Origin: Eubacterium ruminantium
GTDB taxonomy: Bacteria; Bacillota; Clostridia; Lachnospirales; Lachnospiraceae
DNA length: 64,000 nucleotides
Assembly: GCA_900108205.1 (NCBI GenBank)
Contig: FNUU01000001.1
Location: 296,673 to 360,672 of the forward strand
Direction: 5' to 3'
Of this stretch, positions 18,463 to 28,917 are shown piece after piece. The translations under genes and the position numbers were made by a program. The notes under the pieces are model-generated. The model searched no databases and was not told the origin of the DNA. It saw nothing but the letters and a program-made list of their open reading frames with translations. Each line of letters begins with the position of its first letter. Positions within the stretch are counted from its first letter, which is position 1.

Positions 18463-19380
18463 CTACTGTAATGATTTCTTTTCTGAATAATATACTTTTT
18501 TACCAAACAATTCTTTTACTTCTATTTCCACATCCGACATATCATTTAATAAATATCCTTCTTCTGCAACATATGTAACACCCGGCTTAATTTCCAATAA
18601 TGTTGTCCAGCTATCCACATCATCACAAAATACAATACTGCTTAATTCTACACCATTTTGATATACCTTATCAGTAAAAGAAGTTTCAAAAGCAATCGGC
18701 TTTTTACTGCCATTTGTAAATTCATATTTAACAACAAGCACATCTTTATCTTCATAATCTTTTGATAAAAATATATCAATTACTTTAACAGAAGTTTCTA
18801 CATCTCCTACTTTTTCCGGATCATATGTACCTTCACCTCCACCAAGATCCAGTGTTTCAATAAGATAATAATCATCTCCAAACAAGCTTGATACTTCAAC
18901 TGTAGCTTTTGATTTATCCCATAGTACATATCCAACCTTCAGATTAAATGTTGCTCCAGGTTTAATATCTTTCATTTGATCAGTTGAATCAACCGAATCA
19001 GTAAGTGATACAGAATTACATTCTATACCATTCTGATACACCTTATCTCTAAGGGCTGTCATAAAGGATTCTTCTTCGTCACTATTATTTGTCCATGAAT
19101 ATTCGATAATAAGAACATCATTTTCCTCATAATCTTTTTCAACAGAAAATGATTCCAATGATATTTTATATTTTCCATTCTCTATTATTTTTTGTTCTGT
19201 CGTCGTTTTTGTAACCGCTTTTTCAGTTGTACTTTCTTTTGATTGGTCAACCACATATGCAGTTGTGACAATTTCCTCCTCATCTTCTTTTTTCTTTTTA
19301 GTTCCGGCCGCACCTATCGCACCTATCACTAAGATTATGACAAGCCAGAACCATAATTTTTTATAAAATGGCTTTTTCAT
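18463..19380 (-). CDS. Membrane-anchored protein with two DUF5067-like domains
   Basis: 305 residues. One N-terminal membrane segment (about 8-24), a charged KKKKEDEEE patch, a Thr/Glu-rich linker and two homologous beta-rich domains (about 70-180 and 190-303). The repeat is easy to see: both contain DVLIIEYSWTN / DVLVVKYEFTNGS, DKVYQNGIE / DKVYQNGVE, and IKPGATF / IKPGVTY. This pattern fits DUF5067, an immunoreceptor-like extracellular domain found in many Firmicutes, often next to transport or stress genes. Function unknown. RBS AGGAGGG. Convergent with the XRE gene. The duplication inside one protein is typical for the family. Confidence 0.8.
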   Translation of the reverse strand: MKKPFYKKLWFWLVIILVIGAIGAAGTKKKKEDEEEIVTTAYVVDQSKESTTEKAVTKTTTEQKIIENGKYKISLESFSVEKDYEENDVLIIEYSWTNNSDEEESFMTALRDKVYQNGIECNSVSLTDSVDSTDQMKDIKPGATFNLKVGYVLWDKSKATVEVSSLFGDDYYLIETLDLGGGEGTYDPEKVGDVETSVKVIDIFLSKDYEDKDVLVVKYEFTNGSKKPIAFETSFTDKVYQNGVELSSIVFCDDVDSWTTLLEIKPGVTYVAEEGYLLNDMSDVEIEVKELFGKKVYYSEKKSLQ

Positions 19381-19454
19381 GATTTTTCCCTCCTGATATT
19401 ATATCTTGATATAAAGCTAAACTGTACCTCATATGATAGTCTTTATACAGAAAT

Positions 19455-19527
19455 CTTTATATCGATAATCCACGGGATACTGTGTATTTATTTTATCATC
19501 TCCACAAAAAAATCTATCGATATAAAG
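19455..19527. repeat. 13-bp inverted repeat upstream of the DUF5067 gene
   Basis: CTTTATATCGATA (19455-19467) and TATCGATATAAAG (19515-19527) are exact complements 47 nt apart. A near copy, CTTGATATAAAGCT, lies at 19405-19418 right before the gene. The 377-bp gap 19381-19757 has no credible gene; besides these sites it holds the terminator of the large surface protein. Confidence 0.55.
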
Positions 19528-19625
19528 CTGTAAATATATATTACAATATCCATCCCTGATTTTGGTATGCACGATGCATTCTTTTATTATCGAGAGAAAA
19601 AATATTCCCACTTATACAGAAAAAC

Positions 19626-19655
19626 GCCCGCGACAGATTTTCTTCTATCGCGAGC
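19626..19655 (-). terminator. Terminator after the 2368-residue surface protein gene
   Basis: On the minus strand a 12-bp stem, GCTCGCGATAGA with TCTGTCGCGGGC, including two G-T pairs, closes a 6-nt loop and is followed by GTTTTTC. It lies about 100 bp past the stop codon. Confidence 0.75.
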
Positions 19656-19757
19656 ATTCATTTTTGCAATGAGAATCATAGTATTATTATTTCTGTATAA
19701 TCCTATGGAAATAAAGTTCCTCCGGTATCTTATCAAGAGTATAGTTACCGTATTATA

Positions 19758-22700
19758 TTACTTAATATTAAGTGTCACAACATCAGAGTAAGTCTTGACT
19801 GTTCCGTTGGTTACCAGACACCTGAATTTATAACCATTAAACTTAACATTGCCGGAAACTTTGAGAGTATTTGTTGTACAGCCTTCAGCTCCTGACTTGA
19901 CCCATTTACCGTTAGAATAAACCTGCCACTGGTAGGATACATTGTTTCCGACAGCTTTCACTGTAAATACAGCAGCAGTTCCTGCCTTGATCGTTTTACT
20001 TACCGGCTGAACTCTTATATTATTTACGGTTTTAAGAGTTACTTCTTTGGTAGTAAGTACTTTACCCTTGCTGGTGATCACACATCTGAACTTTCTGCCG
20101 TTAAGCGCTGCAGTGGCCGTAACACTGAGAACGGCTGTGTCAGCACCCGGTGCCGAGCTGTTTACCCACTTATTATTTGCGTTCAGCGTCTGCCACTGAT
20201 AATGCATATCAGGACCGATAGCTTTCACCGTTAATCTTGATACATTTCCGTAATAAGCTGCTTTGTCAACAGGCTCTTCAGTTATTACCGCATTTACATT
20301 AAGTTTTGCAGGCTTTGTATATTCCGTCCATGTTCCATTCGAAATCTTACAGCGGAACATATAACCATCATAATTTGCCTTGGCCGTAACATTTATGCTT
20401 GCCGTACCTTGTCCTGATACGCCGCTCTTCTTCCATGTATTTCCGCTGTCCTGACTTACCTGCCATTCGTAGGTAAGATTTTCCTGACTATCCTGCACTG
20501 CGCTGAATACCGCTGTCTTGCCACAGTTAACTGTCTGATTCTTAGGGTTTGCCGTAAGATTTGTTACAATCTTAAAGTATAGTACCTTCTCACCCGCATA
20601 ATTACCAATACCCTTAACTGTGATCTTCGCTGTTCCAACATTTAAATTATCACTGTAAGTAACTGTATAATCCTTACCCTTCTCAAGAGTAATACTATTA
20701 GCACCAGTATTATAAATTACTTTTACAGCTGTCTTAAGTCGGCTGCCTGTATACTTTAATGAACTGCTGCCCTTTTTAAATGTAAAGCTATCGTTAAACT
20801 GTGCCGCTGCAATCGTGAATTCAGTTCTTGCCGTTACAGCCTTATCTCCTTCACCGACAGTTACAGCAGCCGTATAAGTACCGGCATCAACAGGTGCTCC
20901 CTCAAGTTTTGTCTCACCCTTATAGTATTCAATATCTCCAACAACCGGAAATACAGCTTTATCAAAGTCATTGAGAACTACCTGCCAGTTATCACCATTA
21001 TAGACTGCATTTTCAGGCGGAAGAAGTGTAAGTATAAGCCCCTCTGTTATATCACTCTGCCCTGAAGGAACTGCCGTAACAACATTTTCTTCAACAGTAT
21101 ATGTGAAATCGTTACCGGTCTTTTTATCTCCAAAAATATATGCATATGTAACAACATTGCTGTCATATTTTCCGTCCAGCTTCGTGTACGCCCTCAGATA
21201 TAATATTTTCCTTCCGGTAGCAACCTGCTGACCTTCTTCATTTATAGCAATCTCATCCACAAGATGCGGATCATCACGTTTAATATCAATCGGCTCACCG
21301 GAGTATTCAGTATATGAATCATTATTACCGACAGCATAATAGGTTATTCCGTCAGGTTCTCTGGTAATAAGCTCTGTCTCCTGTGATGTTATAAATTCAC
21401 CTGATTCAAGGGATGCTTTCGGAGTCTTTGCATGCTCAGCTGACAGCACATTTATCCTTACTGTTATCGGCTCATCAAGCACATTATCCTTATCCTCAAC
21501 AGTATCCGGAAGTGAAACACTTGCTGTTGCTGTCCAGGTAACAGCATCTCGATCATCTTCCTGATTTCCTTTTTCAAGATCCCATACTACAAGAGCATCT
21601 GCTTCATTTCCATTATCCAGTAATATCTTTAGTGAATCAGGAAGCAGTTCTGAAATAGCGTCTTCATCAGCCCCATTCGGAATACCGCTGATATCCGAAG
21701 GATGTCCCACAGATACCAGTGTATACTGCGTCATCGGGAAGGTATAGCTGATACTGTTATGAGTTTTATCACATACAGCTATTTCACCATTGATCTGACA
21801 CAGCACTTCTTCAGAATAAAAGAATACTGCTGCTGTACGAACATACTCACTGTCCTCAGGTCTTTTAGCATATATGTACTTTCCTCTTTCATCCTCAGCA
21901 GGCTCAATTGATATTGTCACTGTATAATTTGTGAGATAATCAGCAATAATATCATCATCAGTATTTAACACCTCCGGAGTCCATGCTATTCTTACGTAAT
22001 CAGGATGTATCTGATACAGATTTGAAATAATTACCGTCAAAGTATATTCATCTGCTTCCGTCTGCATTGTCTGTCCGCCTGCCGGATTTTTAACCGCTGC
22101 CAATATTTCATTAATAACCGGAACATACTGAGCATCCGCTTCAAGTACATCAACAGTAAGATCATCCGGTATTATAACCTTTATTACTTTATTGGCTAAG
22201 TTATATCCTTCTGCCGGAATAATACCCGTATTGCCGAAATCCCATTTTACAAATAATTCATTTTCCACATCAGGCGCTGTTAACATGACTTCTGTATTCT
22301 GAAGCACATGGTAGTCTTCAGAAGCACTTTCTGTATAAGTACCCATATTCAGATCAAGTGCTTTTATCGTCAGTTTGATATTTGCATCCGGGCGTATCTC
22401 GCCACCGGTAGAAGTGGTTTTTTCATATTCAATAATAACTGTAACACTTCCGTCTGCATCGTTTCTGTAAGTGCTCATAACTGTCCCATGATCAATACTG
22501 ACATTTGAAACGATATCAGGAGCAAATACTATGTCATCAGCTATATCCTGTGGTACTGTAACAGAAGCTCTGTATACAGTATCATTATATGCAGCACCGG
22601 ATGCAGGTACATTTTTCACAACTATACTGCCGTTTCCATCATCTTCCTCGTAAATATATGACCAATTTATCGGATATGCTCCAACTTTATCGCCCAGTTG

Positions 22701-25700
22701 AACTATCGCATCAGAAAGAAGCTCATCCCCTGAAGTCGGAGGAATAGTTAATATAACTATATTAGTAATCCTGTCTGCACATATGGCATTGATCCTCAAT
22801 GCATATTCTTCAGGATACGTTACTGAGCTCTCGCCACTTATAACAGCACCCGCATCAGGCATAGTAAAGGTAGCCGAAGAACTATTCACATAACTGCTTT
22901 CTTCATCAGTCAAAAGACTGTCTGCTATATCAGCTGCTACTGTATTACCATCTTTATCCAGTAACTCTACTGTCCATTTTTTGAAAAAGCTGTTTTCTTC
23001 AGGTATTGCATTTATCGAAACCTTATTTCCTGCCTTATACAGATATTCTTTTGTTCCATTATCTGAGCCATCTGCAACACTTACCTTATGCCTGTCATTT
23101 ACAAGTGTCACATTATAAAAAGCCTCTCTGCTTGTTACTCCGTATGAAATGCTATATGCTATTATGGTAAAGCTTCTCCTCATCTCTGAACCAAGCGTTA
23201 TATCTATACCACCTCTGTACAGCAGATTTGTTGTCAGTCTTTCTCCTAAATCATTATCCTCCAGATAATAATAAACCGCCTCTCCTGTAATTGCCGTATT
23301 TTCAAGTATTATCTTCTGGTCTCCGGAAAGTATATTATTCTTATCAATACCTTCCTGAAGCAAAACCTTCTGTTCTTCTGTTTTTTCAAAACCTTCTTCT
23401 ATCGTGGATACTATTACCTTGCCAAAAGCATCAGGAGCTTTGACCTCATATCCCTCCTCTGCAGCCTCTTCCTGATAAGGAATCACATACTCTGTGGTCT
23501 CATTATCATAAAAACTGTCATAAGTCCTTGCCCATGCAAGATTAACCTCCGGATAATGATTCTGAAGTATAAAAGTAGCGTAGGTAGCAAATGTTGCAAG
23601 AAGCATAAATGTCCGTGAAGATTCTCCTGCCCATGAGCTGACAGGACCCGGCTGATAATTATAGTCTGCTTCAGCAAGAGTCATCAGAAAGTCAAAAAGC
23701 TTTGGCCAGTTCTTCTCAAGTTTTGCAGCATCTTCTTCACTGAGATATTCCAGCGCCCCGGTCTCTTCCAGTTTCTCCCAGAAACCAGTACAAAAGAAAT
23801 CTTTTCTTTCATCGCTGAGGTTATGCCATCCAAAATTTTTGAATATGTTATCATAAATAAATAATTTATTCATACTCCTAATACTTATAGTCGGGATTCT
23901 TTCTGCAATACTTGAAGCTCTTCCTATAAATCCGGCACTGTCTTCAGGACTCATGGAAAAGATCATTGCAAAAAGGTCTCTTATGGCCGGCTGAATATCT
24001 TCAGCAAACTTATCTCTATTTGGAATCGCCTGGGACCATTCGTAATCATGATCATCCTTGTCTATTCCTTCCTGGGCAAACCGGATAAAATCGATAATAA
24101 ACTCTTCCACATGGTTATTATCAAAAATTCCTTTCTCAAATATATCTGTAGAAGGGAAAATATTAAGCACCATCGGATGGAAATAATCATCCAGAATGAT
24201 ACCCGAATCAACTGCCATAAGCTGATTCTGCATACTGTCCTTCAGATCAGAATCCATCTGCTTAACGAGTATTCTCTCATTATCCTTATATGTCGTGCGG
24301 GAAGTCACTCCGCCTCTGCCGCCTCTGGTTATTTTTTCTGTATTTGATGTGATCTCACCGGCATCTGTACCCGGGATATAATGATCCACACCATATCTCT
24401 TAAAGCCCATAAGCCCCGGTGCAACCAGCGGAACTATATCCACTGCATTTATGAGATTATGAATACAATAATATCTGGTCTTATCATTAAGTTTTTCAGC
24501 ATCATCAGTACCGCCCATCGGAGCTTCACAGGTATACGCATATACTTCATTGTTACCATATTCGCCGATACCGGATGCATACTTCTCCACAAGTCTCTTC
24601 GCTGTAAGGTTGGAGGTTGCTCCGGCACGGGAATATCCTGCAATCCAGAATTTGACTCTGCCTTCCTTAAGTTCGTCATCCAAGCTGTATTTCTTTATAT
24701 ATTTCTCTATCTCATTTTCAACCTGATCTGCAGCATTTGAAAAGCCGGCCGCTTCTTTACCTTCTACCTGACCTGCCTTATTAAGAGTGCCGTTGCTGGC
24801 CCACTCTAATTCATAACCGCCTCCTCGCACAACGATCGGAACCAGTATCATACCTTCCATATCGCCGCTGAGCATTTTACTGCCAATGGTAACTCCTATA
24901 CTGTCTGTCTGAGGTTTCTTTTCATTACTTTCATTTATATATATATTCTGATCAGGGCAGCCTATATCAGCCATAAACTGTCTTGCCGCTGCATGTCTGT
25001 TGTAATAATAATTATCATTCTCATCTAACGGTTCCTTTGCTCTGAGATACATTCCCGCAAATGCCATATTAAGTGATAATGTTGCCAGATGCTGGTTATA
25101 CTCCATAGGATCCGAATCAAAAAATGCATCTGAATAATAAAATGCTGCAGTAGTATCATTTGTATCATTATCAGTTTCCTGATGACGATAAAAGCTCCTT
25201 ATAAGGTCATAATCACCTGTTCCTTCCCCTCCGGGGCCTACTTTGCCAACTATCCCGGCCTTTGTATCAGTACCGGTTGCGCCCGGAACATTAATGGCGT
25301 CCTCAGGTTTTATTACTGCAGGCTCAGGAGCATACTGAACGGGTGATACTCCTGAAGGATCATGTCCATCCTTCACATAGTATATCTTTCTATGATCATA
25401 TCTTTCATCATACCCAAAATGCCAGCCCTGATTATCTGCATGCAGATACTGAATGCATTTAGAATTTTTATATTCATCTCCCGGCTCGCCGGTTGTAACC
25501 ATTACATAATCTCTGTCGCCGAGATTATTATAGCTCATCCATACCTCAGCACCCTTTGTAAGTTTGAACATGATACGTGTATTCTCCGGAGTATCGTCGC
25601 TTACATACAGATTATCCCCCATCATCTTTCCTGTATTATCTTTTATGACAGTCTTTCCGCTTATATTAAAGCCGGTATCAACATTCTCATATATATACAC

Positions 25701-26864
25701 ACCGCCACCGCTCATATTGGCAGTATTATTTACAATCTCACATTCTGAAATTGTCTGGTTGTTATCATTTACATAAATACCACCGCCTCTTTCATCGGCA
25801 GTATTTTCAGTGATAACGCAGCTTGAAACAGATTCATTTTCATCACACAAATAAATGCCGCCACCGTTTCTGCCTGCAGTATTACCGGAGATGATGAGAC
25901 CTGTCGCAGATTCATTTTCATCATTAAGATATAATCCGCCTCCGTCATATCCGCTTTTATTATTTGATAATGATGAATTATTGATCGCATTTATATGAAT
26001 ATTATCATTGTTAACACATATGCCGCCTCCATTGTTTGACGCATAATTTTCTTCAATTATGGTATTGTTCAGTTCAATACTTACTATATTGCTGTCATAA
26101 ACGCAGATTCCGCCGCCCTCATCATCAGAAAGACATCCGACGATTCTGGAATCCTTCATTCTGAGGCCTATCTCTTCTCCGCAGAGCCAGATTCCGCCAC
26201 CGAATCCATTATTCGTGCCTGCACTGTCTCTTGAGCAGCAGCCGGCTATGGTAACATCATTCAGATTAACGATTGCTTCGGATTTAACATATATTCCACC
26301 CGCACCCCTTGTACTTACACCGCCGGTTATAGTACCTCCTGTGGTTGTGATACGGCCTGTAGCCTTAGAGCCTTCATTTGCAGAAGTATATACAGCCACA
26401 TTTTCATGCTGCATATTCTTTTCAGTCTCATCAGAGCTGCCGTTTATTGTTAAAGTTGCACCCGATTCTACGCGGATCATTTCTCCACTATAGCTTGAAT
26501 CATCGTTCCAGCCATTATTTCTGTTGAATACATGTCCATGCATATTAAGTGTAACAAAAGAGTCCGAAGGGATTATAAGTGCTTCATCAAAATCGTCCTC
26601 TCTTCCGTTTTCTGCGGCATTCCAGTCCGTAAGCATATCGATGCGGATGGTCTTGTCTTTGTTTTTACTTATGTATTCATTCAGAGTTTCAATACTGTCC
26701 GTCAGGTCCATCTTCCATTGTCCGTCCAGTCTGATCCTTGCAAATACAGGATTTGCCGCATATACAATACTGCCCTGCGGAACCAACGGAATCATGGTAA
26801 TTACCATTAATGCAGTAAGAAATAAAGCTATCCTTCTTTTTGTTCTCCCTCTTCTTATCTTCAT
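19758..26864 (-). CDS. Giant secreted protein: beta-helix, lipase-like hydrolase and Ig-like repeats
   Basis: 2368 residues, the largest gene in the window. Signal peptide 1-35. A right-handed beta-helix (about 175-410) with repeated GGGIYVND-type rungs, as in pectate-lyase/polymorphic adhesin families. An alpha/beta-hydrolase-like segment around 690-1000 with FWIAGYSRAGATSNL (probable nucleophile Ser near 744) and NAVDIVPLVAPG, resembling class 3 lipase-type domains. Next come beta-rich modules, including an InlB-like one (KKWTVEL...TFTMPDAGA) and an MBG-like one. The C-terminus has three Ig-like repeats (about 2105-2365), each with YxWQ and FRCxIxxG. No LPXTG motif or obvious wall-binding domain. 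RBS AAGGAGGGG. Likely a secreted or surface hydrolase/adhesin; target unknown. Confidence 0.85.
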   Translation of the reverse strand: MKIRRGRTKRRIALFLTALMVITMIPLVPQGSIVYAANPVFARIRLDGQWKMDLTDSIETLNEYISKNKDKTIRIDMLTDWNAAENGREDDFDEALIIPSDSFVTLNMHGHVFNRNNGWNDDSSYSGEMIRVESGATLTINGSSDETEKNMQHENVAVYTSANEGSKATGRITTTGGTITGGVSTRGAGGIYVKSEAIVNLNDVTIAGCCSRDSAGTNNGFGGGIWLCGEEIGLRMKDSRIVGCLSDDEGGGICVYDSNIVSIELNNTIIEENYASNNGGGICVNNDNIHINAINNSSLSNNKSGYDGGGLYLNDENESATGLIISGNTAGRNGGGIYLCDENESVSSCVITENTADERGGGIYVNDNNQTISECEIVNNTANMSGGGVYIYENVDTGFNISGKTVIKDNTGKMMGDNLYVSDDTPENTRIMFKLTKGAEVWMSYNNLGDRDYVMVTTGEPGDEYKNSKCIQYLHADNQGWHFGYDERYDHRKIYYVKDGHDPSGVSPVQYAPEPAVIKPEDAINVPGATGTDTKAGIVGKVGPGGEGTGDYDLIRSFYRHQETDNDTNDTTAAFYYSDAFFDSDPMEYNQHLATLSLNMAFAGMYLRAKEPLDENDNYYYNRHAAARQFMADIGCPDQNIYINESNEKKPQTDSIGVTIGSKMLSGDMEGMILVPIVVRGGGYELEWASNGTLNKAGQVEGKEAAGFSNAADQVENEIEKYIKKYSLDDELKEGRVKFWIAGYSRAGATSNLTAKRLVEKYASGIGEYGNNEVYAYTCEAPMGGTDDAEKLNDKTRYYCIHNLINAVDIVPLVAPGLMGFKRYGVDHYIPGTDAGEITSNTEKITRGGRGGVTSRTTYKDNERILVKQMDSDLKDSMQNQLMAVDSGIILDDYFHPMVLNIFPSTDIFEKGIFDNNHVEEFIIDFIRFAQEGIDKDDHDYEWSQAIPNRDKFAEDIQPAIRDLFAMIFSMSPEDSAGFIGRASSIAERIPTISIRSMNKLFIYDNIFKNFGWHNLSDERKDFFCTGFWEKLEETGALEYLSEEDAAKLEKNWPKLFDFLMTLAEADYNYQPGPVSSWAGESSRTFMLLATFATYATFILQNHYPEVNLAWARTYDSFYDNETTEYVIPYQEEAAEEGYEVKAPDAFGKVIVSTIEEGFEKTEEQKVLLQEGIDKNNILSGDQKIILENTAITGEAVYYYLEDNDLGERLTTNLLYRGGIDITLGSEMRRSFTIIAYSISYGVTSREAFYNVTLVNDRHKVSVADGSDNGTKEYLYKAGNKVSINAIPEENSFFKKWTVELLDKDGNTVAADIADSLLTDEESSYVNSSSATFTMPDAGAVISGESSVTYPEEYALRINAICADRITNIVILTIPPTSGDELLSDAIVQLGDKVGAYPINWSYIYEEDDGNGSIVVKNVPASGAAYNDTVYRASVTVPQDIADDIVFAPDIVSNVSIDHGTVMSTYRNDADGSVTVIIEYEKTTSTGGEIRPDANIKLTIKALDLNMGTYTESASEDYHVLQNTEVMLTAPDVENELFVKWDFGNTGIIPAEGYNLANKVIKVIIPDDLTVDVLEADAQYVPVINEILAAVKNPAGGQTMQTEADEYTLTVIISNLYQIHPDYVRIAWTPEVLNTDDDIIADYLTNYTVTISIEPAEDERGKYIYAKRPEDSEYVRTAAVFFYSEEVLCQINGEIAVCDKTHNSISYTFPMTQYTLVSVGHPSDISGIPNGADEDAISELLPDSLKILLDNGNEADALVVWDLEKGNQEDDRDAVTWTATASVSLPDTVEDKDNVLDEPITVRINVLSAEHAKTPKASLESGEFITSQETELITREPDGITYYAVGNNDSYTEYSGEPIDIKRDDPHLVDEIAINEEGQQVATGRKILYLRAYTKLDGKYDSNVVTYAYIFGDKKTGNDFTYTVEENVVTAVPSGQSDITEGLILTLLPPENAVYNGDNWQVVLNDFDKAVFPVVGDIEYYKGETKLEGAPVDAGTYTAAVTVGEGDKAVTARTEFTIAAAQFNDSFTFKKGSSSLKYTGSRLKTAVKVIYNTGANSITLEKGKDYTVTYSDNLNVGTAKITVKGIGNYAGEKVLYFKIVTNLTANPKNQTVNCGKTAVFSAVQDSQENLTYEWQVSQDSGNTWKKSGVSGQGTASINVTAKANYDGYMFRCKISNGTWTEYTKPAKLNVNAVITEEPVDKAAYYGNVSRLTVKAIGPDMHYQWQTLNANNKWVNSSAPGADTAVLSVTATAALNGRKFRCVITSKGKVLTTKEVTLKTVNNIRVQPVSKTIKAGTAAVFTVKAVGNNVSYQWQVYSNGKWVKSGAEGCTTNTLKVSGNVKFNGYKFRCLVTNGTVKTYSDVVTLNIK

Positions 26865-26885
26865 AACCGCCCCTCCTTAAATCAT

Positions 26886-26926
26886 AAAGAACCATGATTG
26901 AAATACTTTTTCAACCATGGTTCTTT
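26886..26926 (-). terminator. Long hairpin between the FIST-GGDEF gene and the giant surface gene
   Basis: An 18-bp stem, nearly perfect (one G-T), with a 5-nt loop, fills most of the 66-bp gap. It begins 4 bp after the stop of the upstream gene. The run that follows, TTTATGATTT, is a weak U tract, so it may terminate partly and let some transcription continue into the surface gene, for which no separate promoter is visible. Confidence 0.65.
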
Positions 26927-26930
26927 ATAT

Positions 26931-28712
26931 TTATGCTATAACAACTCTGTTCTTGCCATTATGCTTTGCTTCATACAGAGCATCGTCAACTCTTACACAG
27001 CAGATATCAGAATTTTCTCCTGCAATGAGCTCGGTTACACCAAGGCTCATCGTTCGTTTTCCTGCACTCGGAAATGTCATTTCCGAAAACTTTTTCCTTA
27101 ATAATTCTGCGACATTTTTTGCCTCTTCAACATCCGAATCCGGAAGAAGTATCATAAACTCCTCACCGCCCCATCTTCCGACAGAAGCTTCAGGATGAAG
27201 TTTCTCCAAAGTATCCTTAAGCATAGTCGAAAGACCTACAAGAACACAGTCCCCCTCATTATGCCCGTAAGTATCGTTAACAGACTTGAAATTATCGATA
27301 TCCATCATAACCAGCGAAGCCCCGGCCTTCACCATACCGTTTACCGCACATATTTCAAATTCCCTGACCTTTTCATTGATCCTTCGCTGTATTTCAGATC
27401 TGTTATAAAGCTTTGTAAGACCATCTGTAATGGCAGAAATCTCCAGCTGCCGATTGGCACACTCAAGCTCTTCAGTAGCCGCCTGGATAAATGTAGCCAG
27501 CCTGTTTATCATAGATACCTTACCTGAAAACTGACTCTTATCCATCTCAACACTGGCTATATCTTTATCTTCAACATTTCCTTCCCTTTGAGCTTCGATA
27601 ACAAGAGTAACATTATGTTGGTTAACATAATTCCCATTCCTCATAAATTCACCGGATGTATAGAAACCGGATGTCGGTGCCAGTGACTGGAATGGTTTTG
27701 TCTCCTTACTGATCTCATTATCTCCCCAGAAGGTCCTTCGTCCTGCACATGAAAAAACAGTAAAGGTTTCAGGAGCAAAACCCTGAAATGATTTTGCCGC
27801 ATTATATACACTGTCAAGAATTGTCCATGGATCTCCATAGGCAATCTTTGCATTTACATTTTCAGCTATATCGGCTGTCATAACGATGGCTCCATCTTCA
27901 GTACTTGCAATAGGTGCTCTTAAGATATCTATTCCATTCAATTCATAAAGGAACGGAAATTCCAAAGTATTTGCGAAGAAATTTTCATCATTCTTAATAT
28001 TCAGATATTTATAATATGTTTTATATGCCGGTTTTCCATCAAGCTCATACAGAACAGGTCCGTCAGCCTTTGTAACAAGCAGATTTCTTCCAAGAGGCTT
28101 CCATCCTGTAACGTGAAGAGCCTTTACATAGTAATCTTCTCCGCCGGTAATAAGAAATACTGCAGCATGATCAGATATCTCCCCATCAGAAGAAAAAACA
28201 AATGCTGCATTTTCATTAATATCCTGACAAAAGGCTCCTCCACCGCAAAAGACAACACTTGAAGGAAGCATGCCTAGATAATTACAGTAATCTGTCATAG
28301 ACATACCCCGCATGGTTGTATATGTCATTATGGACTTGACCCATGGATTATCATCAATGATATTTCTGAGGCTTAATGCAACTTCTCTTGCCCTCTCTTC
28401 ATCAAGAGCATATTGTACAAGCATCAGCTTAGTAGATGGATATTCATAAACTGTACAGATTACGGTAATAGGCATATTACTCTTATCGCCCTTTAATATA
28501 TTACCGTTTGTCGTACATCCCATATAAAGTGCATCCGGCATCTCATCTTTGATAATATCGCAAACCTGATTTATCATATCCTTATCCAGGACCTCAGAAT
28601 ATATCTGAAACAACACCCCGGAAACAACAGACGCATTACACCACTGTTTTATTCTTTTCAGGTTGCTTATAAACTTTTTCTTCCCCTCATAATCAAACTG
28701 AAACTGTTTCAT
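26931..28712 (-). CDS. FIST-domain diguanylate cyclase
   Basis: About 593 residues. N-terminal FIST domain (about 20-220) and FIST C-terminal domain (230-380), a small-molecule sensor pair, then a short linker and a GGDEF domain (about 430-590). The active-site signature is GRWGGEEFMILLPD (GGEEF), with the metal/nucleotide motif VMMDIDNFKSVNDTYGHNEGD before it, so the cyclase should be active and make c-di-GMP. No transmembrane segment: a cytosolic sensor. The start was placed at ATG 28712, preceded by AGGAGGAG, rather than 21 bp upstream. A dispersed hairpin repeat lies 29 bp before it. It precedes the giant surface gene, a plausible c-di-GMP target (inference). Confidence 0.92.
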   Translation of the reverse strand: MKQFQFDYEGKKKFISNLKRIKQWCNASVVSGVLFQIYSEVLDKDMINQVCDIIKDEMPDALYMGCTTNGNILKGDKSNMPITVICTVYEYPSTKLMLVQYALDEERAREVALSLRNIIDDNPWVKSIMTYTTMRGMSMTDYCNYLGMLPSSVVFCGGGAFCQDINENAAFVFSSDGEISDHAAVFLITGGEDYYVKALHVTGWKPLGRNLLVTKADGPVLYELDGKPAYKTYYKYLNIKNDENFFANTLEFPFLYELNGIDILRAPIASTEDGAIVMTADIAENVNAKIAYGDPWTILDSVYNAAKSFQGFAPETFTVFSCAGRRTFWGDNEISKETKPFQSLAPTSGFYTSGEFMRNGNYVNQHNVTLVIEAQREGNVEDKDIASVEMDKSQFSGKVSMINRLATFIQAATEELECANRQLEISAITDGLTKLYNRSEIQRRINEKVREFEICAVNGMVKAGASLVMMDIDNFKSVNDTYGHNEGDCVLVGLSTMLKDTLEKLHPEASVGRWGGEEFMILLPDSDVEEAKNVAELLRKKFSEMTFPSAGKRTMSLGVTELIAGENSDICCVRVDDALYEAKHNGKNRVVIA

Positions 28713-28740
28713 AACTCCTCCTAAAAATATCACCCCATAA

Positions 28741-28774
28741 GATACCGGAGGGACGCGAGTCCCGCAGGATTATA
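28741..28774. repeat. Dispersed hairpin repeat, copy 1
   Basis: GATACCGGAGGGAC-GCGA-GTCCCGCAGGATTAT, a GGGAC/GTCCC hairpin with conserved flanks. Related copies lie at 36135 and 58415. Here it sits 29 bp upstream of the FIST-GGDEF start codon, in inverted orientation to the gene. Confidence 0.6.
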
Positions 28775-28917
28775 CGATATGATTTATGCATCTCATAACA
28801 TTTACAGGTACAACAGTAACATAATAATAAAGTCAAAAAGCAAATATGAATCCCATATTTTTCTGCATATACTAATATATAAATTATACCAAAAAAAATT
28901 CTGTTAGTAAAATAAAA

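Noticed and set aside
19429..19611. 60-residue minus-strand frame in the gap before the DUF5067 gene
   Set aside because: No RBS, AT-rich, and it contains the inverted repeats; more likely intergenic.
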